Source: Molanna angustata (lineage: Eukaryota > Arthropoda > Insecta > Trichoptera > Molannidae). From it: 64,000 nt of DNA. Location: positions 2,202,903 through 2,266,902 of the forward strand of contig OY754990.1 in assembly GCA_963576475.1 (NCBI GenBank). The letters run 5' to 3'. The stretch's first letter is position 1. Each line of letters starts with the position of its first letter. The notes under the pieces are model-generated. The model worked only from the letters and a program-made list of their open reading frames with translations. It was not told the DNA's origin and ran no database searches. Shown here in pieces: positions 1-10,757 of this stretch. The position numbers were made by a program, and so were the translations under genes.

Positions 1-1425
1 AGATGTGAACTCAAAATTTGGAACGTTTTGACAGTTGATTAGATTAAAATGTGGTTATAGAATAGGGAATTGAATTAATTTGTGACTTACTTGAAGTAAG
101 AATGTTCCTATTTCAGCGTTATATAATATCAACTTGGACTGAGTGGAATAGGAACGTTCCTATTTTAGACGGAACGTTCTTAAAAAGTTTTAGAATCGGA
201 CGTTATGTCAATGGTGGCAGAATAAAAAAAAAATATTAATAATATCTAAGAAACATACCAGTTCCTCGTTCCTTACTTGGAAAGGCCCTTTGATGATTTT
301 TTTGAATAACTGATCATTTACTTAAACTATTTCTGGTATATAATGATGGCTGCTACATGAATGTAGTTATATGTCAGAAATGGATTGTAAAAGAACAAAG
401 GTATGTATGAATAATAATAGATGCTAAAATAATGCATTAATGATGTCGCACATATTGCCTATAATCAGGCGTTTTCAGGATGTCTTACCTATTGCGTATA
501 ATCAGGCGTTTACAAAAAAATATATGAAATAATATTCACATTTCAAAAAAATGGTTACGAGTAATAATAATAATTTATAAAGCGCCGTTTAGTGATACAA
601 GATCACTCCAAGGGCGCTGTAGCTTATTTGTTGGCTCTACGGAGTAACAATAATTAAAAGAATACCTACATTATACATATATTATTAATACAAATAAAAT
701 GGTAATAAGAGTCATTGGAGTCACATAGATGCATCCACTCTACTAGCCCATGGGCATTTATGTGCTAGAGTGTACATTATTATGTAATTATAAATTGATT
801 ATGACTATTTTTTGAAGAATAATGTGTTTGATTTAGTTTAGAATAAAAAATTTATATTTAATTGTATATTTATTAATTTCAATATGTATTTTATTCACAT
901 AAATTGGTACGTATATATTATGTTCATAGATTGAGTTTTGCACTAAAACTCTTATGAAAACAATGAAGATTTCAGAAAATCCTAGGTACGTAAATATTTT
1001 TGCGAAAACCCAGGCGCTTTTTTTAATGCCGTACTTATTGCAAGTAACCAGGCGTATTAACAAATACATTTTGTATTCAACTAGGCGATTCTTAATCTAC
1101 GAGATTTCAAGACCTAATGTAAAGTATTGTTTGAACTGCTGTTAATATCAATTCTAAATCATAGACATATTATATATTATTCTAGAAGTTTTTAACAAAT
1201 TTATCATCAGTGTCATTACAAATAATGGCTGCCTATAAATTGGACCAAAAAAGATGTATATTTATAATACTTATATAGCTTAGCGAAAAACCTCGATTAT
1301 CCTAAAATATAACTACTGTATTAATGAGATGTGTTATGTTTTTAAAGTAATTAACAAAAAAAATTGATTCACTTAAAAAATGTTTTGTGACAGACATATT
1401 ATTTCATTTATTTATTTATTTATAT
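1..1425. other. AT-rich non-coding sequence
   Basis: No credible gene is seen. The short open frames here look like chance frames in AT-rich DNA. The first 190 bases contain several GGAACGTTCC-like palindromic decamers, and positions 453-1058 contain four copies of a 22-bp motif described separately. Confidence 0.6.
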
Positions 1426-2570
1426 AAATACTATAGTTCACATAAATAATTATATCTGCAATGCCACTAGGGTAAAAACATGTGTCAAATTCCAACATCA
1501 ATCATCTGCGTGATCAAGACCATCACGCAGTTTCCCTATTTGGGGTAGGCTGAGAGAATCGAACGCCAGATTCTTCCGTCTTGACATACATGCTCTCCTT
1601 TTATTCTGAAGCAGGAAACAGAAAGAATGGAGCACTTAAACCAGTTATGAATGATCGCAACATATCAAAGGCTGCCAAAGTTGCCATTCATAACGCTATC
1701 GTAGTGCCAACCTTGACGTATGCAAGTGAAACTTGGACATGGCAGAAGTCGCACGAAAGTAGAATAAATGCAGTTGAAAAGATATTTATTTATTTATTTA
1801 TTTAACATAATAATTTTACAATACAAATAAAGATATAATCCACAAGTACAGTATTTTTACAAATTTTTCTTTGCAGTGCCTCATCAAAAAGATTTCAATC
1901 TTGTGCTTGATGAGGGAATCACTTATAAATAAAATAAAAATAGCAATTAAACAAAGTCAACATAAAATAATTAAATCAAATCATACATGAACAAAAAATT
2001 AAAATAAACATTAAAAAAGTTAAAAAAAAAATTGAAAATGAGGAATAAACAAATGAGAAAATATATCAAAATACATATTTAAATAAAATAAAGGAAACAC
2101 ATGAAAATAATTGAACAATGAGGAATATAGACGATTCATACATATCAAAACACATATTCAAAAAATAAAAAATAAAATACTAACAATTGAAACAAATCAG
2201 ACAAGAAGAATTTGTAACAGGACGATGTATGACAGGGTCAGAAATAAGTACATAAGGAAAGAATGTAGGATAGAGAAAGATGTCATTAATGGAATGAAAG
2301 TGAACACATTGAGATGGTTTGGCCACATGGGGAGAATGAATGAGGAACGCCTGACGAAGAAGATATACAAGGAAGACAAGAAAGGGATGGCACGTCCATG
2401 TGAACCATATTTTGAAATACGGGAATGTCAGAAGCGTGAACAACAGACAAACATGTATGAATGTGGACGAGGCGATGAATGTGTGTCAAAATAGAAATAT
2501 GTGGCGTTCGGTTCTCTATGCCTACCCCGCGAAGGACATGGCGTGATGGTATGTATGTATAATTAATGAA
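1426..2570 (+). mobile_element. Composite LINE derivative, copy 1 (decayed)
   Basis: Positions 1507-1580 match, on the minus strand, the 3' end of an endonuclease-reverse-transcriptase LINE family (the segment that reads into GTTCTCTCTGCCTACC and ends ATGGTATGTATG). They are followed directly by plus-strand coding remnants of the RT C-terminal region (LTYASETWTWQKSHESRINAVEK), interrupted at about 1786-2196 and resuming with NRTMYDRVRNKYIRKECR, then RWFGHMGRMNEERLTKKIY. The plus-strand 3' end is at about 2505-2560. The same head-to-tail composite occurs at 4255-4975, so it moved or was duplicated as a unit. Frameshifts and the insertion make it non-functional. Confidence 0.75.
1786..2196 (-). 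mobile_element. Insertion with A/T-rich LINE-like 3' tail
   Basis: About 410 bases interrupt the RT remnant relative to the uninterrupted copy at 4595-4625. The left edge is a run of ATTT repeats followed by a TTAACATAATAATTTTACAATAC stretch resembling the minus-strand 3' ends at 4066 and 11050, so it is probably a minus-strand 5'-truncated LINE. No protein motif is visible. Borders are approximate. Confidence 0.45.
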
Positions 2571-3654
2571 GCGATTTCGTCTAGAAGGGGGGCGATTTGC
2601 AGGTATACCAACGAAGCAAAAAAACACAAATTTGCCTTCTGCGCAACCGGAAGCGTGTGAGCCTTCTCATGACACATTCTCATAACGTTCTGATTTTGCC
2701 TTAATCTTAAAAATTTATAAATCAGTACTAGATAAAAATCTAATATCAATCTAAAAAGCATTGATCGATAAAAAATGTTAAGATTAATGTCTATTGTGAT
2801 ATTCATTAATTTTTGTATTAATTAATATATTCAATCAATTAATTTTAACATCAAATATTTCTGAAGTCTTAATATGATCTTAAATTAACCTCAATTAACT
2901 AAATGAGGATCGCTGCTAGTACAAGATATTTGGCGATATTTAAACAGGATTACGTAAATGTATCGTGAATTGCATAAAATCAGGCGTTTGATATATTTTT
3001 TTTTTAAGTAATATGGATCAAAATTAATATATTGCATACAAACAGGCGTTTTCTGATTTTACACAGTATAACCATAGATTTTTATTATAATAATATACTA
3101 GATGTCGTAGTTAGCAAATTTTGTATGAATCAAAGTGAGGTTTTTTTTCGGGGGATTTTGACGTTTTACTTGGCAGACCACATCGTTTTTCTATAGAGAA
3201 TAACGACTAATGTGAATTGTTTTCGGATTTATTTGTCGAAAAAAACACTTTGTAAAGATTTAGAGAACAGTTGTCTAAGGATGTGTTGAAATGTAAGGAA
3301 AAATGAAATATGTTGCCAACCAAAACGTCAAACGCGCGATATTCCATGACTCACTTTTTGCACGGAGTACTACATCTAGTATAAAATCTATGAGTATAAC
3401 TCGGATAATTGAGGTTAAGAATACAGGGATTTCAGTGTTTTTATATAATTATCATACATATTATTAGAAATATTATAAAAATATATTATGAGTCTGCACT
3501 TTATAAACAATTTTAGTAATATATTTATTTAAAATTTCATCCTTAGTATATTTTTTTATTAATAAATTATAGTTTTGTGTTGTTTTATACATGGCAACAT
3601 TTGACAACAAGATGGCTGATTGGTAAATGTTCCTAAATAATACCATACCATACC
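2571..3654. other. Non-coding, AT-rich
   Basis: Apart from the last pair of the 22-bp motif (2969-3052), nothing is recognised. An approximate inverted pair containing TTTTGACGTTTTACTTGG (about 3157) and CCAACCAAAACGTCAAAC (about 3315) hints at a decayed inverted-repeat element. Confidence 0.5.
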
Positions 3655-3945
3655 ATACCATCACGCCATTTCCCTATTTAGAGTAGGCAGAGAGAACCGA
3701 ACGCCAGACTCCTCTCTCTTGACATACATTCCTCGCTTCATTCACGTCCATACATCGTCTCATACACGCTCTTCTATTATTCTTACTTCTAACATCTCCA
3801 TCTTTCAAAATCCCATTTATGTGATCGTGCCAACTCTTTCTTGGCCGACCTCTACTTTTCATTCCTCTTTTATCAGCCTTGTATACTTTTTTTGTCAGAC
3901 GGTCATCACTCATTCTTTCTATGTGGCCGAACCACTATATTTTGT
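3655..3945 (-). mobile_element. LINE 3' fragment, RT C-terminus
   Basis: The minus strand reads an 80-codon frame (3913 to 3674) from MSDDRLTKKVYKADKRGM through GRPRKSWHDHINGILKDG to GVWRSVLSAYSK. This is the C-terminal tail of the same endonuclease-reverse-transcriptase LINE family seen at 53615 and 60159. The 3' end on the left carries a short tandem ATGGT tail (CCATA repeats at about 3640-3660). It is 5' truncated with no RT active-site motifs. Confidence 0.8.
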
Positions 3946-4065
3946 TATATTATTAAGTACATATTTGAGTATTAAATACATGATATTTAAGGAAATGGCT
4001 ACTTAAATAATGAAATGTATTTATTACCCGCGTTCCAAAGGAAATTGTGACAAACATATTTATAT

Positions 4066-4254
4066 AGTTATTTATTTATTTATTTAAATCTATACATATA
4101 CATACAAATTACAGAATACAATATTGGAATAATGCAACAATAGTACAAATTGGACATTTAAAATAAGTTGGTACTAACAAAAATGCTCCAGGAGGATACG
4201 TTAATTAAATTTTTTTTTTATATTATTTCTTTTATTTGGTTATTTATATACATA
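4066..4254 (-). mobile_element. Probable LINE 3' tail fragment
   Basis: TATTTATTTATTTA tandem sequence followed by AT-rich DNA that resembles the left edges of 1786-2196 and 11045-11575. No coding sequence is visible. The call rests only on this similarity by eye. Confidence 0.3.
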
Positions 4255-4975
4255 CATTGGAAGACATAAATAATTATATCTGCAATGCCACTAACGAAAA
4301 AAAACCTATATCAAATGTCAACATCAATAATACATTATACCATCAAGCAGTTTTTCTATGTGGGGTAGGATGAGAGAACCGAATGCCAGATTCTTCTGTC
4401 TTGACATACATGTTCTCCTATTATTCTGAGGCAGGAAACAGAGTGAATGGAGCACTTAGACCAGTTATGAATGATCGCAACATATCAAAGGATGCCAATG
4501 TTGCCATTCATAACGCCATCGTAGTGCCAACCTTGACGTATGCAAGTGAAACCTGGACTTGACAGAAGACGCATGAAAGTAGAATAAATGCAGTTGAAAT
4601 GAGATCGCTAAGAAGAATCTGTAATAGAACGATGTATGACAGGGTAAGAAATGAGGACATAAGATAAAGAAAGATGTCATTATTAGAATGAAAGTGAACA
4701 CATTGAGATGGTTTGGCCACATGAAGAAAATATACATTGCGGACAGGAATGGAATGAGAGGTCGGGGACGCCTAAGGAAGAGATGGCACGTCCATGTGAA
4801 CGGTATTTTGAAAGACGGAAATGTTAAGCGCGAATAACAAACGAACATGTATTAGACGATGTATGAATGTTGACGAGGCGATGAATGTGTGTCGAGATAG
4901 AAATAAGTGGCGTTCGGTTCTCTCTGCCTACCCCGCGAGGGACATGGCGTGTTGATATGTATGTATGTATGTGTT
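4255..4975 (+). mobile_element. Composite LINE derivative, copy 2
   Basis: This is a second copy of the composite at 1426-2570 but lacks its internal insertion. It has the minus-strand 3' LINE end at about 4343-4410, then plus-strand RT C-terminal remnant (AIVVPTLTYASETWT, an in-frame TGA, then EMRSLRRICNRTMYDR), a deletion-shifted RWFGHMKKIYIADRNGMRG segment, and a plus-strand LINE 3' end (GTTCTCTCTGCCTACC, then ATGGCGTG) at about 4910-4975. The two inverted LINE 3' ends make it resemble a terminal-inverted-repeat element built from LINE parts. Confidence 0.75.
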
Positions 4976-4994
4976 ATTCTGATTTCGTATATTA

Positions 4995-5157
4995 CATCTC
5001 ATTCCACCCTTGTATATATTTTCTTTGTCAGGCGTTCATCGTTCATTCTCTCCACATGTCCGAACCATCGCAGAGCATTTATCTTCATTATATACTCACA
5101 ATCTCGCATTCTCGTCTGATATCGACATTCCGAACCAGATGTTTCGATTCCCCGGAT
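4995..5157 (-). mobile_element. LINE fragment, RT C-terminal region
   Basis: The minus strand reads NVDIRRECE, then MKINALRWFGHVERMNDERL and TKKIYTRVE before a stop. This is a further copy of the same RT C-terminal segment, about 50 codons, without either LINE end. Confidence 0.65.
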
Positions 5158-5214
5158 GCCAAGTCTCCATAATGTGGCAACTTGTTATTGAGTACCTACG
5201 TGTTATTTGACTAT
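5158..5214 (+). mobile_element. 3' fragment of SINE family A
   Basis: AAGTCTCCATAATGTGGCAA followed by CTTGTTATTGAGT matches the 3' half of the tRNA-derived SINE at 60217-60446. The intact I-type LINE inserted immediately after it. Confidence 0.6.
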
Positions 5215-5229
5215 AAGAAATAAATTTAT
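5215..5229 (+). repeat. Target-site duplication, left copy
   Basis: AAGAAATAAATTTAT is repeated exactly at 10758-10772 and brackets the complete LINE between them. Confidence 0.85.
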
Positions 5230-5535
5230 GGGGAGTCTCGTCGCGACGTTGCCAGTGAGCGGTTGTGTTTAGTGCATATTTCGGATCTACCCACAAGTAC
5301 CTACTACACTACGCAGCGAACAGATAAGATTCCATTGCTGTCATTTTTGTTTTATTATTTCATTTTTATTCTTACAAAAATTGTTTTGATTATTTCAATG
5401 TAGCATATTTGGTATTAATATTTACCTATTGTTTTTGTTGCTCTTTGTCTATTTGACATTAACAATTTTTGTTTCGTATTTTTTATTTAGCTGTTAAATA
5501 TCTATTTTATTTGATTTAAATACTGCATCGCGGAT

Positions 5536-6972
5536 ATGGAGGTGGACGAGACTAAACCTCCTGATCCTCGATCGATAATTTTATCAACTGCTGACGAATG
5601 TGAATCTGACACGAGTCATGATTCAGTTATTGTACCTAACCGTAAACGAAAACCGCGTCATCAACCAATTGATATACCGTCGAAAATGAAACCTTCTTCT
5701 GTACTCGAAATAACTGCAGGCCTCCCGATACAAACCGAACCAAGCCCAATTCAATATTGTAATATGTCAAACCCACCATACATAGTATATATTCAAAATT
5801 GCGAAAGTGGCAAACCGATTAACTCCTTAGAAGTAGGCAAATTTTTGTTTTCATGTAAAAATAAAAACTTTGGGATTATTAACGGTACAATAAAATCTGA
5901 AGGGCGCTTTAAAATTTCTTCTGAATTTAACAAATGGGAACAAGCAAATAATTTTATACAGAATATTACAACTTTATCTGATCAAAAATTTAAGGCGTTT
6001 ATTCCGACGCATCACGTGACGCGAATGGGGTTGGTAAGAGGCATTCCTGCTAATCTTTCTGAAAGTGATATTGTTGAATCCTTAAATTTGAACAATGCTA
6101 GACGAATTATTAAAATAATAAAGGCGCGAAGGTTAAATTACAAAGATAATTCTCAAGGCACGGTGACGTGGAAACCGTCACAAACCGTCGTTCTCACATT
6201 CGAAGGCCAAATATTGCCTGATTATGTTTACCTTTATTTTAACTCCCTTCCAGTAGAAGCATACACTTATCCCACTATTCAGTGTTTTAATTGTTGCCGT
6301 TTTGGGCACTCAAGAGCCATTTGTAAATCTTCCACTCGATGCTTTCACTGTGGTGAAAACCATCAAGCTGATCAGTGTCCAAACCCGGAAGAGCCAACAT
6401 GCGTCAATTGTAAAGGTAGTCATAAGGCTACAAGCTTTATATGCCCAGAACTGACGAGACAAAAAAACATTAAACAACTGATGGCGAGTGAAAATATATC
6501 ATATTTCCAAGCCTCTAAACGTTTTCCCCCTGCAATAAAGAGTTTTGCCGAAACTACAACATTGAATGTGAAACCAACCTCAGCTAACACTACAATAAAC
6601 CAGATTAATTCAGCGAATCCTTCCAACTCTCGTAGAATTATTACATACAAACAAGTCAAACCTAGACCAGCAATGACACCAGCATATGACAAGAACATAC
6701 ATAACTCATTCCTATTCAATCCAAATGGTAATTATGTCAATCAAATGTCTAATGGTCATGCAATTAACCAAAATGAACATTCACCTCCTCCTTCTGCAGT
6801 AGAGTTATCCAACAGCAATTCAGCATTTCTGCAGACATTAATATCTCTTTTAATATCTATTCTTTCGAATAATAATAGCCTACCGTACAACGTTGCCGAT
6901 ATTCTCACAACATTGCAATCTTCTCTCTTCAATAATGGACATACAAACTCTGAAAATTCTACAATGGAATAG
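5536..6972 (+). CDS. ORF1, Gag-like zinc-knuckle protein of the I-type LINE
   Basis: A 478-residue nucleic-acid-binding protein expected to package the retrotransposon RNA into ribonucleoprotein particles. Residues about 250-300 contain three cysteine-histidine knuckles: CFNCCRFGHSRAIC, CFHCGENHQADQC and CVNCKGSHKATSFIC. The N-terminal part is acidic and polar with a basic stretch (NRKRKPRHQ) near residue 36. An RRM-like region before the knuckles is plausible, as in related Gag-like proteins, but not proved. The C-terminal third is rich in Asn, Ser and Pro. The start is the first ATG after the 5' untranslated region. Its 3' end overlaps ORF2 by 38 bases in a different frame, so ORF2 probably depends on reinitiation or frameshifting. 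Confidence 0.93.
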   Translation: MEVDETKPPDPRSIILSTADECESDTSHDSVIVPNRKRKPRHQPIDIPSKMKPSSVLEITAGLPIQTEPSPIQYCNMSNPPYIVYIQNCESGKPINSLEVGKFLFSCKNKNFGIINGTIKSEGRFKISSEFNKWEQANNFIQNITTLSDQKFKAFIPTHHVTRMGLVRGIPANLSESDIVESLNLNNARRIIKIIKARRLNYKDNSQGTVTWKPSQTVVLTFEGQILPDYVYLYFNSLPVEAYTYPTIQCFNCCRFGHSRAICKSSTRCFHCGENHQADQCPNPEEPTCVNCKGSHKATSFICPELTRQKNIKQLMASENISYFQASKRFPPAIKSFAETTTLNVKPTSANTTINQINSANPSNSRRIITYKQVKPRPAMTPAYDKNIHNSFLFNPNGNYVNQMSNGHAINQNEHSPPPSAVELSNSNSAFLQTLISLLISILSNNNSLPYNVADILTTLQSSLFNNGHTNSENSTME

Positions 6973-9900
6973 TAGGAGCGTTTATTCCAATAAAGCAGAA
7001 CTTACCGAACTATTAAATAATAATTCAATACATATTGCAGCCATCTCTGAAACTTGGCTGAAGCCATCTTGCCTATTTAAGGTAATCGGCTACCAGTGTC
7101 TTAGAGATGACAGAGCTGACGGTCGGGCTGGAACTGCCCTTTTTATTAAAGATAAGTTAAATTTTGAAAAACTATCTATCCCTCTCAAATCCCAAGACTT
7201 TCAAATTGTCGCAGCACGAATTAAAAACATAACTTTTATTTCAGTATATATTCCACCATTAGTTTTATTTATAGAAAAGGACTGGACGGATTTACTTCGC
7301 CAGCTCCCCTCTCCCTCCATAATCTTGGGAGATTTTAACGCCCATTCTCCTATCTGGGGAAGTGAAGCTACCAATAAATCTGGTCACAATATAATAGATT
7401 TCATGGATATCAATAATATTTGTTTTTTAAATGATGGCTCCCCTACTCGCCTCACCCCACCCTCCCAAAAGAAAAGTGCTGTCGATCTGACACTATGTTC
7501 GAGTTCTTTAGCCGCAGATTGTTCATGGACCTTAACCAATGACCCTTACTCTAGTGATCATTATCCAATAATTATTCATTTAGAAGATCCTCACATTGCT
7601 AAATCTAAACCCCAACACCCGACAAATCGTAAAGGTTACAATACAAAAAGGGCAAATTGGCCCCTCTTCTACGATAATATAGAAAAATTAACAACAAGTT
7701 TGGACAGTTCTAACGTACACATTGAATACTCTGATCTTTTATCAATTATTTATAAGGCCGCTGACTTATCTATTCCAAAAAAATCCAACTTTAGCCCTCT
7801 GCCATGTACGCCATGGTGGGACGGAGAATGTTCTGATATGGTCAACAACAGGAAAAAAGCCATAAAAAAGTATAGGAAAAACATGACTCTTGAAAATTAT
7901 ATACTTGCAAAGGAAAGTCAGGCTAAAACTAAAAAATTTCTACGTAAGAAAAAAAGGCAAGGATGGCGAAATTTTTGCTCATCCCTCTCCCCAGACTCTC
8001 CCTTGTCTCTGGTTTGGAATATGATTCGACGATTTCGCTCATCATATGTCCAGAATCGGAATCATCAGATTAGTCCAGACATATTAGAATCCTTCATTAA
8101 CAGACTGGCTCCCTCTTACTCTCCTAATATAACGGAATTATACATAAATCAAAACATAAGTCACCGCTCTTCAATATCTTGGTTAGATTCACCTTTTAAG
8201 ATCGAGGAATTATCCATTGTGCTCAAAAACTTAAACAACTCTGCTCCTGGTTTTGATCAAATACCATATACGTTTTTCCAACATCTGCCTACTTGCTTTC
8301 TGGAACACATACTGAATAAATTTAATGAATGCCTTCAAACAGGTATGGTTCCCATAGATTGGAAAACCCAGTTGGTAATTCCAATCTTAAAACCTGGAAA
8401 AGACCCCAAAATTCAAACGTCTTATAGACCAATAGCTCTCTCTTCCTGCATTTTAAAAATTTTTGAAAACATCATTAAAAAACGTTTAGACTGGCAAACA
8501 GAACGTAATTTACTTCTCCCTAATATACAATTTGGATTTAGAAAGGGAAAGACTTGTATGGATAATTTAAGTATCTTGATATCAGACATCCAAATTGGGT
8601 TCACTAATAAAAAATACACACTCGCAGCTTTCCTGGACATTAAAGCCGCTTATGATAATGTCCTTTTGCCAATTTTACGGAGAAAATTGTTGAATTTAGG
8701 AATTCCAGAACGACTAGCTCAATTAATTTTTAATATTTTTTGTGAAAGAAAGATAGTCATTAATAAGCCTCCAGACACCTATGAACGAACGCTATGGATT
8801 GGCCTCTCTCAGGGATCTGTTCTGAGTCCGCATTTATTTAACCTATATTGCTATGATATACTTGAATGTGTTCAGGGTCTTTGTTCACTCCTCCAATTCG
8901 CTGATGATATCGTTTTATATATTACTCATAGTAATATTGAAACAGCAGTGAGAAAATTATCAACTGCCCTATCTAAAATCATTAAATGGCTTAATTCTAA
9001 TGGACTTGAAGTTTCGCCCCAAAAATGTCAAATAATCGCCTTCTCGAGGAAACACAATACGGCTAATATATCAGTTAAGATTGGTGAAACCACTATTCCT
9101 AGTGTTGAAGAAGTCAAATTTTTGGGGATGACCTTGGATAGGAAGTTATCATGGACTTCTCATATTTCCCACATAATTACCAAATGTGAAAAAAATATAA
9201 ACCCTCTGAGAGCAGTTTCTAGAGTTTGGTGGGGCTCACATCCTACAACCATGAAACTACTATATAATGCCATTGTCCGTAGTCATCTGGACTATGGTAG
9301 CTTCCTGATGGAACCGATACCGGAATATCTGAAATCCAAATTAGACAGAATACAATCTAAATGCCTTCGCTTAATAATTGGCGCAATGCGCTCCTCACCA
9401 ATAAATGCACTGCAGGTGGAATGCGTAGAACCACCTCTCAAACTAAGACGCCAATATTTGGCCGATAAATTCATGCTCAAACGAATAAACTACAACTCAC
9501 ATCCGCTCCTCCCTAGAATCTCGATGCTCTCATCTCTATGTCAAAGTCACCGGTATTGGTTCAAAAAATGTACTCCCCCAATGTGCCAAAGCTATCAAAA
9601 ACTCTCCCTCAAAATTGTCTCTAACCGTGCTCAGTCCATGCTTCCATATTACGAAATTCCATTTGAGGCAATAACATTGATCCCAAACATTATTTTAAAT
9701 ATCGACCTACATAAAAATTCAACAGTCAGTGCTCAAGCCATGAATAATAAGTTCAACAGTATCGTTATGTCTAACTGGCCCTCCCATCTACAAATATACA
9801 CGGATGGGTCTAAGCGGGGTGCAGACAATGAATGCGGGGCCGCAATTCACATACCATCTAAAAAAATACAATCACTCGTTAAACTACCCAGGGAATGTTC

Positions 9901-10648
9901 AATATTCACAGCTGAATGTACGGCTATTAATGAAGCCCTAAAGATTTGCAATACTTTGGATTCTTCGCAGTTTATAATATTTTCGGATTCTTTAAGTGCT
10001 CTAAAGGCGTTGTCTTCCAATTTAGCCAAATTGGCCGACAGCACCTTACTATGCAACATTAAATCCGCTCTATTAAACCTTCATAAATTGAATAAAGAAG
10101 TGCTTCTTGCGTGGATCCCGGCTCATCAGGGAATAGTGGGAAATGAGATCGCTGACGAAGCAGCGAAGCAAGCCTCCGTTACTGGCATTTTACCCTCTCT
10201 ATTTATGATTCCCTGCCAAGACATATTAGCATCCTTCAAAAAAGAACTCATATCCAAATGGACCATTGACTGGGAAAGGTCTAGTACCTTGAAAGGTTCT
10301 TCCTATAAATCCATCCAAATTTCAATACCGTCTAAACCATGGTTCCATAACAAAGGCATGGCCAAACGAGACGTCTCCAACATATGTCGCATTAGACTAG
10401 GACACTGCCTTATTAACAGCCACCTCCACAGGATACACGTAAGGGATAGCCCTTCGTGTGCTTGCGGAGAGGTTGTAGAGACCCTTGACCATGTGTTCTT
10501 TGAATGTCCAATCCACACCGAACATGATTTGTATTATACACTAAATACCCCACTCCCAATCAATATGTCTCATCTTCTATCATTGAATTCACCGCATATT
10601 TATTTCCATATAACAAAATTTCTTCGCCTTAATGGCTTCAATCTATAA
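6935..10648 (+). CDS. ORF2, endonuclease-reverse transcriptase-RNase H
   Basis: About 1237 residues from the ATG at 6935; an upstream in-frame ATG at 6893 would add 14. Residues 1-225 are an AP-like endonuclease (LQWNSRSV, ISETWLK, ILGDFNAHSPIWG, SSDHYPI) that nicks target DNA. Residues about 430-720 are the reverse transcriptase (SYRPIALSS, AFLDIKAAYDNV, GLSQGSVLSPHLF, QFADDIVLYI near 655, VKFLGMTLDRKLSW). Residues about 950-1080 are RNase H (IYTDGSKRGADNECGAA, FTAECTAINEAL, FSDSLSALKAL, WIPAHQGIVGNEIADEAA), with its acidic residues present. Near 1150-1190 a C-x-C and H-x-C arrangement (CACGEVVETLDHVFFEC) forms a probable zinc-binding tail. No stop or frameshift is seen, so it may be active. 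Confidence 0.95.
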   Translation: MDIQTLKILQWNSRSVYSNKAELTELLNNNSIHIAAISETWLKPSCLFKVIGYQCLRDDRADGRAGTALFIKDKLNFEKLSIPLKSQDFQIVAARIKNITFISVYIPPLVLFIEKDWTDLLRQLPSPSIILGDFNAHSPIWGSEATNKSGHNIIDFMDINNICFLNDGSPTRLTPPSQKKSAVDLTLCSSSLAADCSWTLTNDPYSSDHYPIIIHLEDPHIAKSKPQHPTNRKGYNTKRANWPLFYDNIEKLTTSLDSSNVHIEYSDLLSIIYKAADLSIPKKSNFSPLPCTPWWDGECSDMVNNRKKAIKKYRKNMTLENYILAKESQAKTKKFLRKKKRQGWRNFCSSLSPDSPLSLVWNMIRRFRSSYVQNRNHQISPDILESFINRLAPSYSPNITELYINQNISHRSSISWLDSPFKIEELSIVLKNLNNSAPGFDQIPYTFFQHLPTCFLEHILNKFNECLQTGMVPIDWKTQLVIPILKPGKDPKIQTSYRPIALSSCILKIFENIIKKRLDWQTERNLLLPNIQFGFRKGKTCMDNLSILISDIQIGFTNKKYTLAAFLDIKAAYDNVLLPILRRKLLNLGIPERLAQLIFNIFCERKIVINKPPDTYERTLWIGLSQGSVLSPHLFNLYCYDILECVQGLCSLLQFADDIVLYITHSNIETAVRKLSTALSKIIKWLNSNGLEVSPQKCQIIAFSRKHNTANISVKIGETTIPSVEEVKFLGMTLDRKLSWTSHISHIITKCEKNINPLRAVSRVWWGSHPTTMKLLYNAIVRSHLDYGSFLMEPIPEYLKSKLDRIQSKCLRLIIGAMRSSPINALQVECVEPPLKLRRQYLADKFMLKRINYNSHPLLPRISMLSSLCQSHRYWFKKCTPPMCQSYQKLSLKIVSNRAQSMLPYYEIPFEAITLIPNIILNIDLHKNSTVSAQAMNNKFNSIVMSNWPSHLQIYTDGSKRGADNECGAAIHIPSKKIQSLVKLPRECSIFTAECTAINEALKICNTLDSSQFIIFSDSLSALKALSSNLAKLADSTLLCNIKSALLNLHKLNKEVLLAWIPAHQGIVGNEIADEAAKQASVTGILPSLFMIPCQDILASFKKELISKWTIDWERSSTLKGSSYKSIQISIPSKPWFHNKGMAKRDVSNICRIRLGHCLINSHLHRIHVRDSPSCACGEVVETLDHVFFECPIHTEHDLYYTLNTPLPINMSHLLSLNSPHIYFHITKFLRLNGFNL

Positions 10649-10757
10649 TGCAATAAAATAACCTTTACTTTTAAATAATTCAATAAAAATTTTTTGAAAC
10701 TGGCAGAAATCATCCTAATGATTGGGTGGAATGCCATGTAAGCAAAAGAAGAAGAAG

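Larger units (their letters stand above)
453..3052 (+). repeat. Dispersed 22-bp motif, six copies in three pairs
   Basis: The motif is roughly ATTGC, five or six variable bases, then A(A/T)CAGGCGTTT. Copies lie at 453-474, 491-511, 1000-1020, 1037-1058, 2969-2990 and 3031-3052, all in the same orientation. They form pairs with start-to-start spacing of 38, 37 and 62 bases. No coding or transposon context was recognised. It may be the core of a decayed tandem repeat. Confidence 0.55.
5230..10757 (+). mobile_element. Full-length I-superfamily non-LTR retrotransposon
   Basis: A 5.5-kb element with a 5' untranslated region of about 300 bases, two overlapping intact reading frames, a short 3' untranslated region and a GAA-repeat tail, bracketed by a 15-bp direct repeat. 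ORF1 is a Gag-like protein with three zinc knuckles. ORF2 has AP endonuclease, reverse transcriptase, RNase H and a C-terminal cysteine-histidine motif. An RNase H domain in an APE-type element fits the I/LOA/R1-type group; the exact clade is not decided here. Intact frames and an exact target duplication indicate a recent insertion. The exact 3' border is ambiguous because the GAA tail overlaps the duplicated AAG. Confidence 0.92.

Noticed and set aside
145..185. GGAACGTTCC palindromes as a regulatory array
   Set aside because: Only a few copies near the window edge with no adjacent gene; too little to support a function.
453..511. CRISPR-like repeat pair
   Set aside because: Only pairs of a short motif with no array or cas genes; reported as a motif instead.
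6420..6719. Minus-strand frame of 99 codons
   Set aside because: Antisense to the zinc-knuckle region of LINE ORF1.
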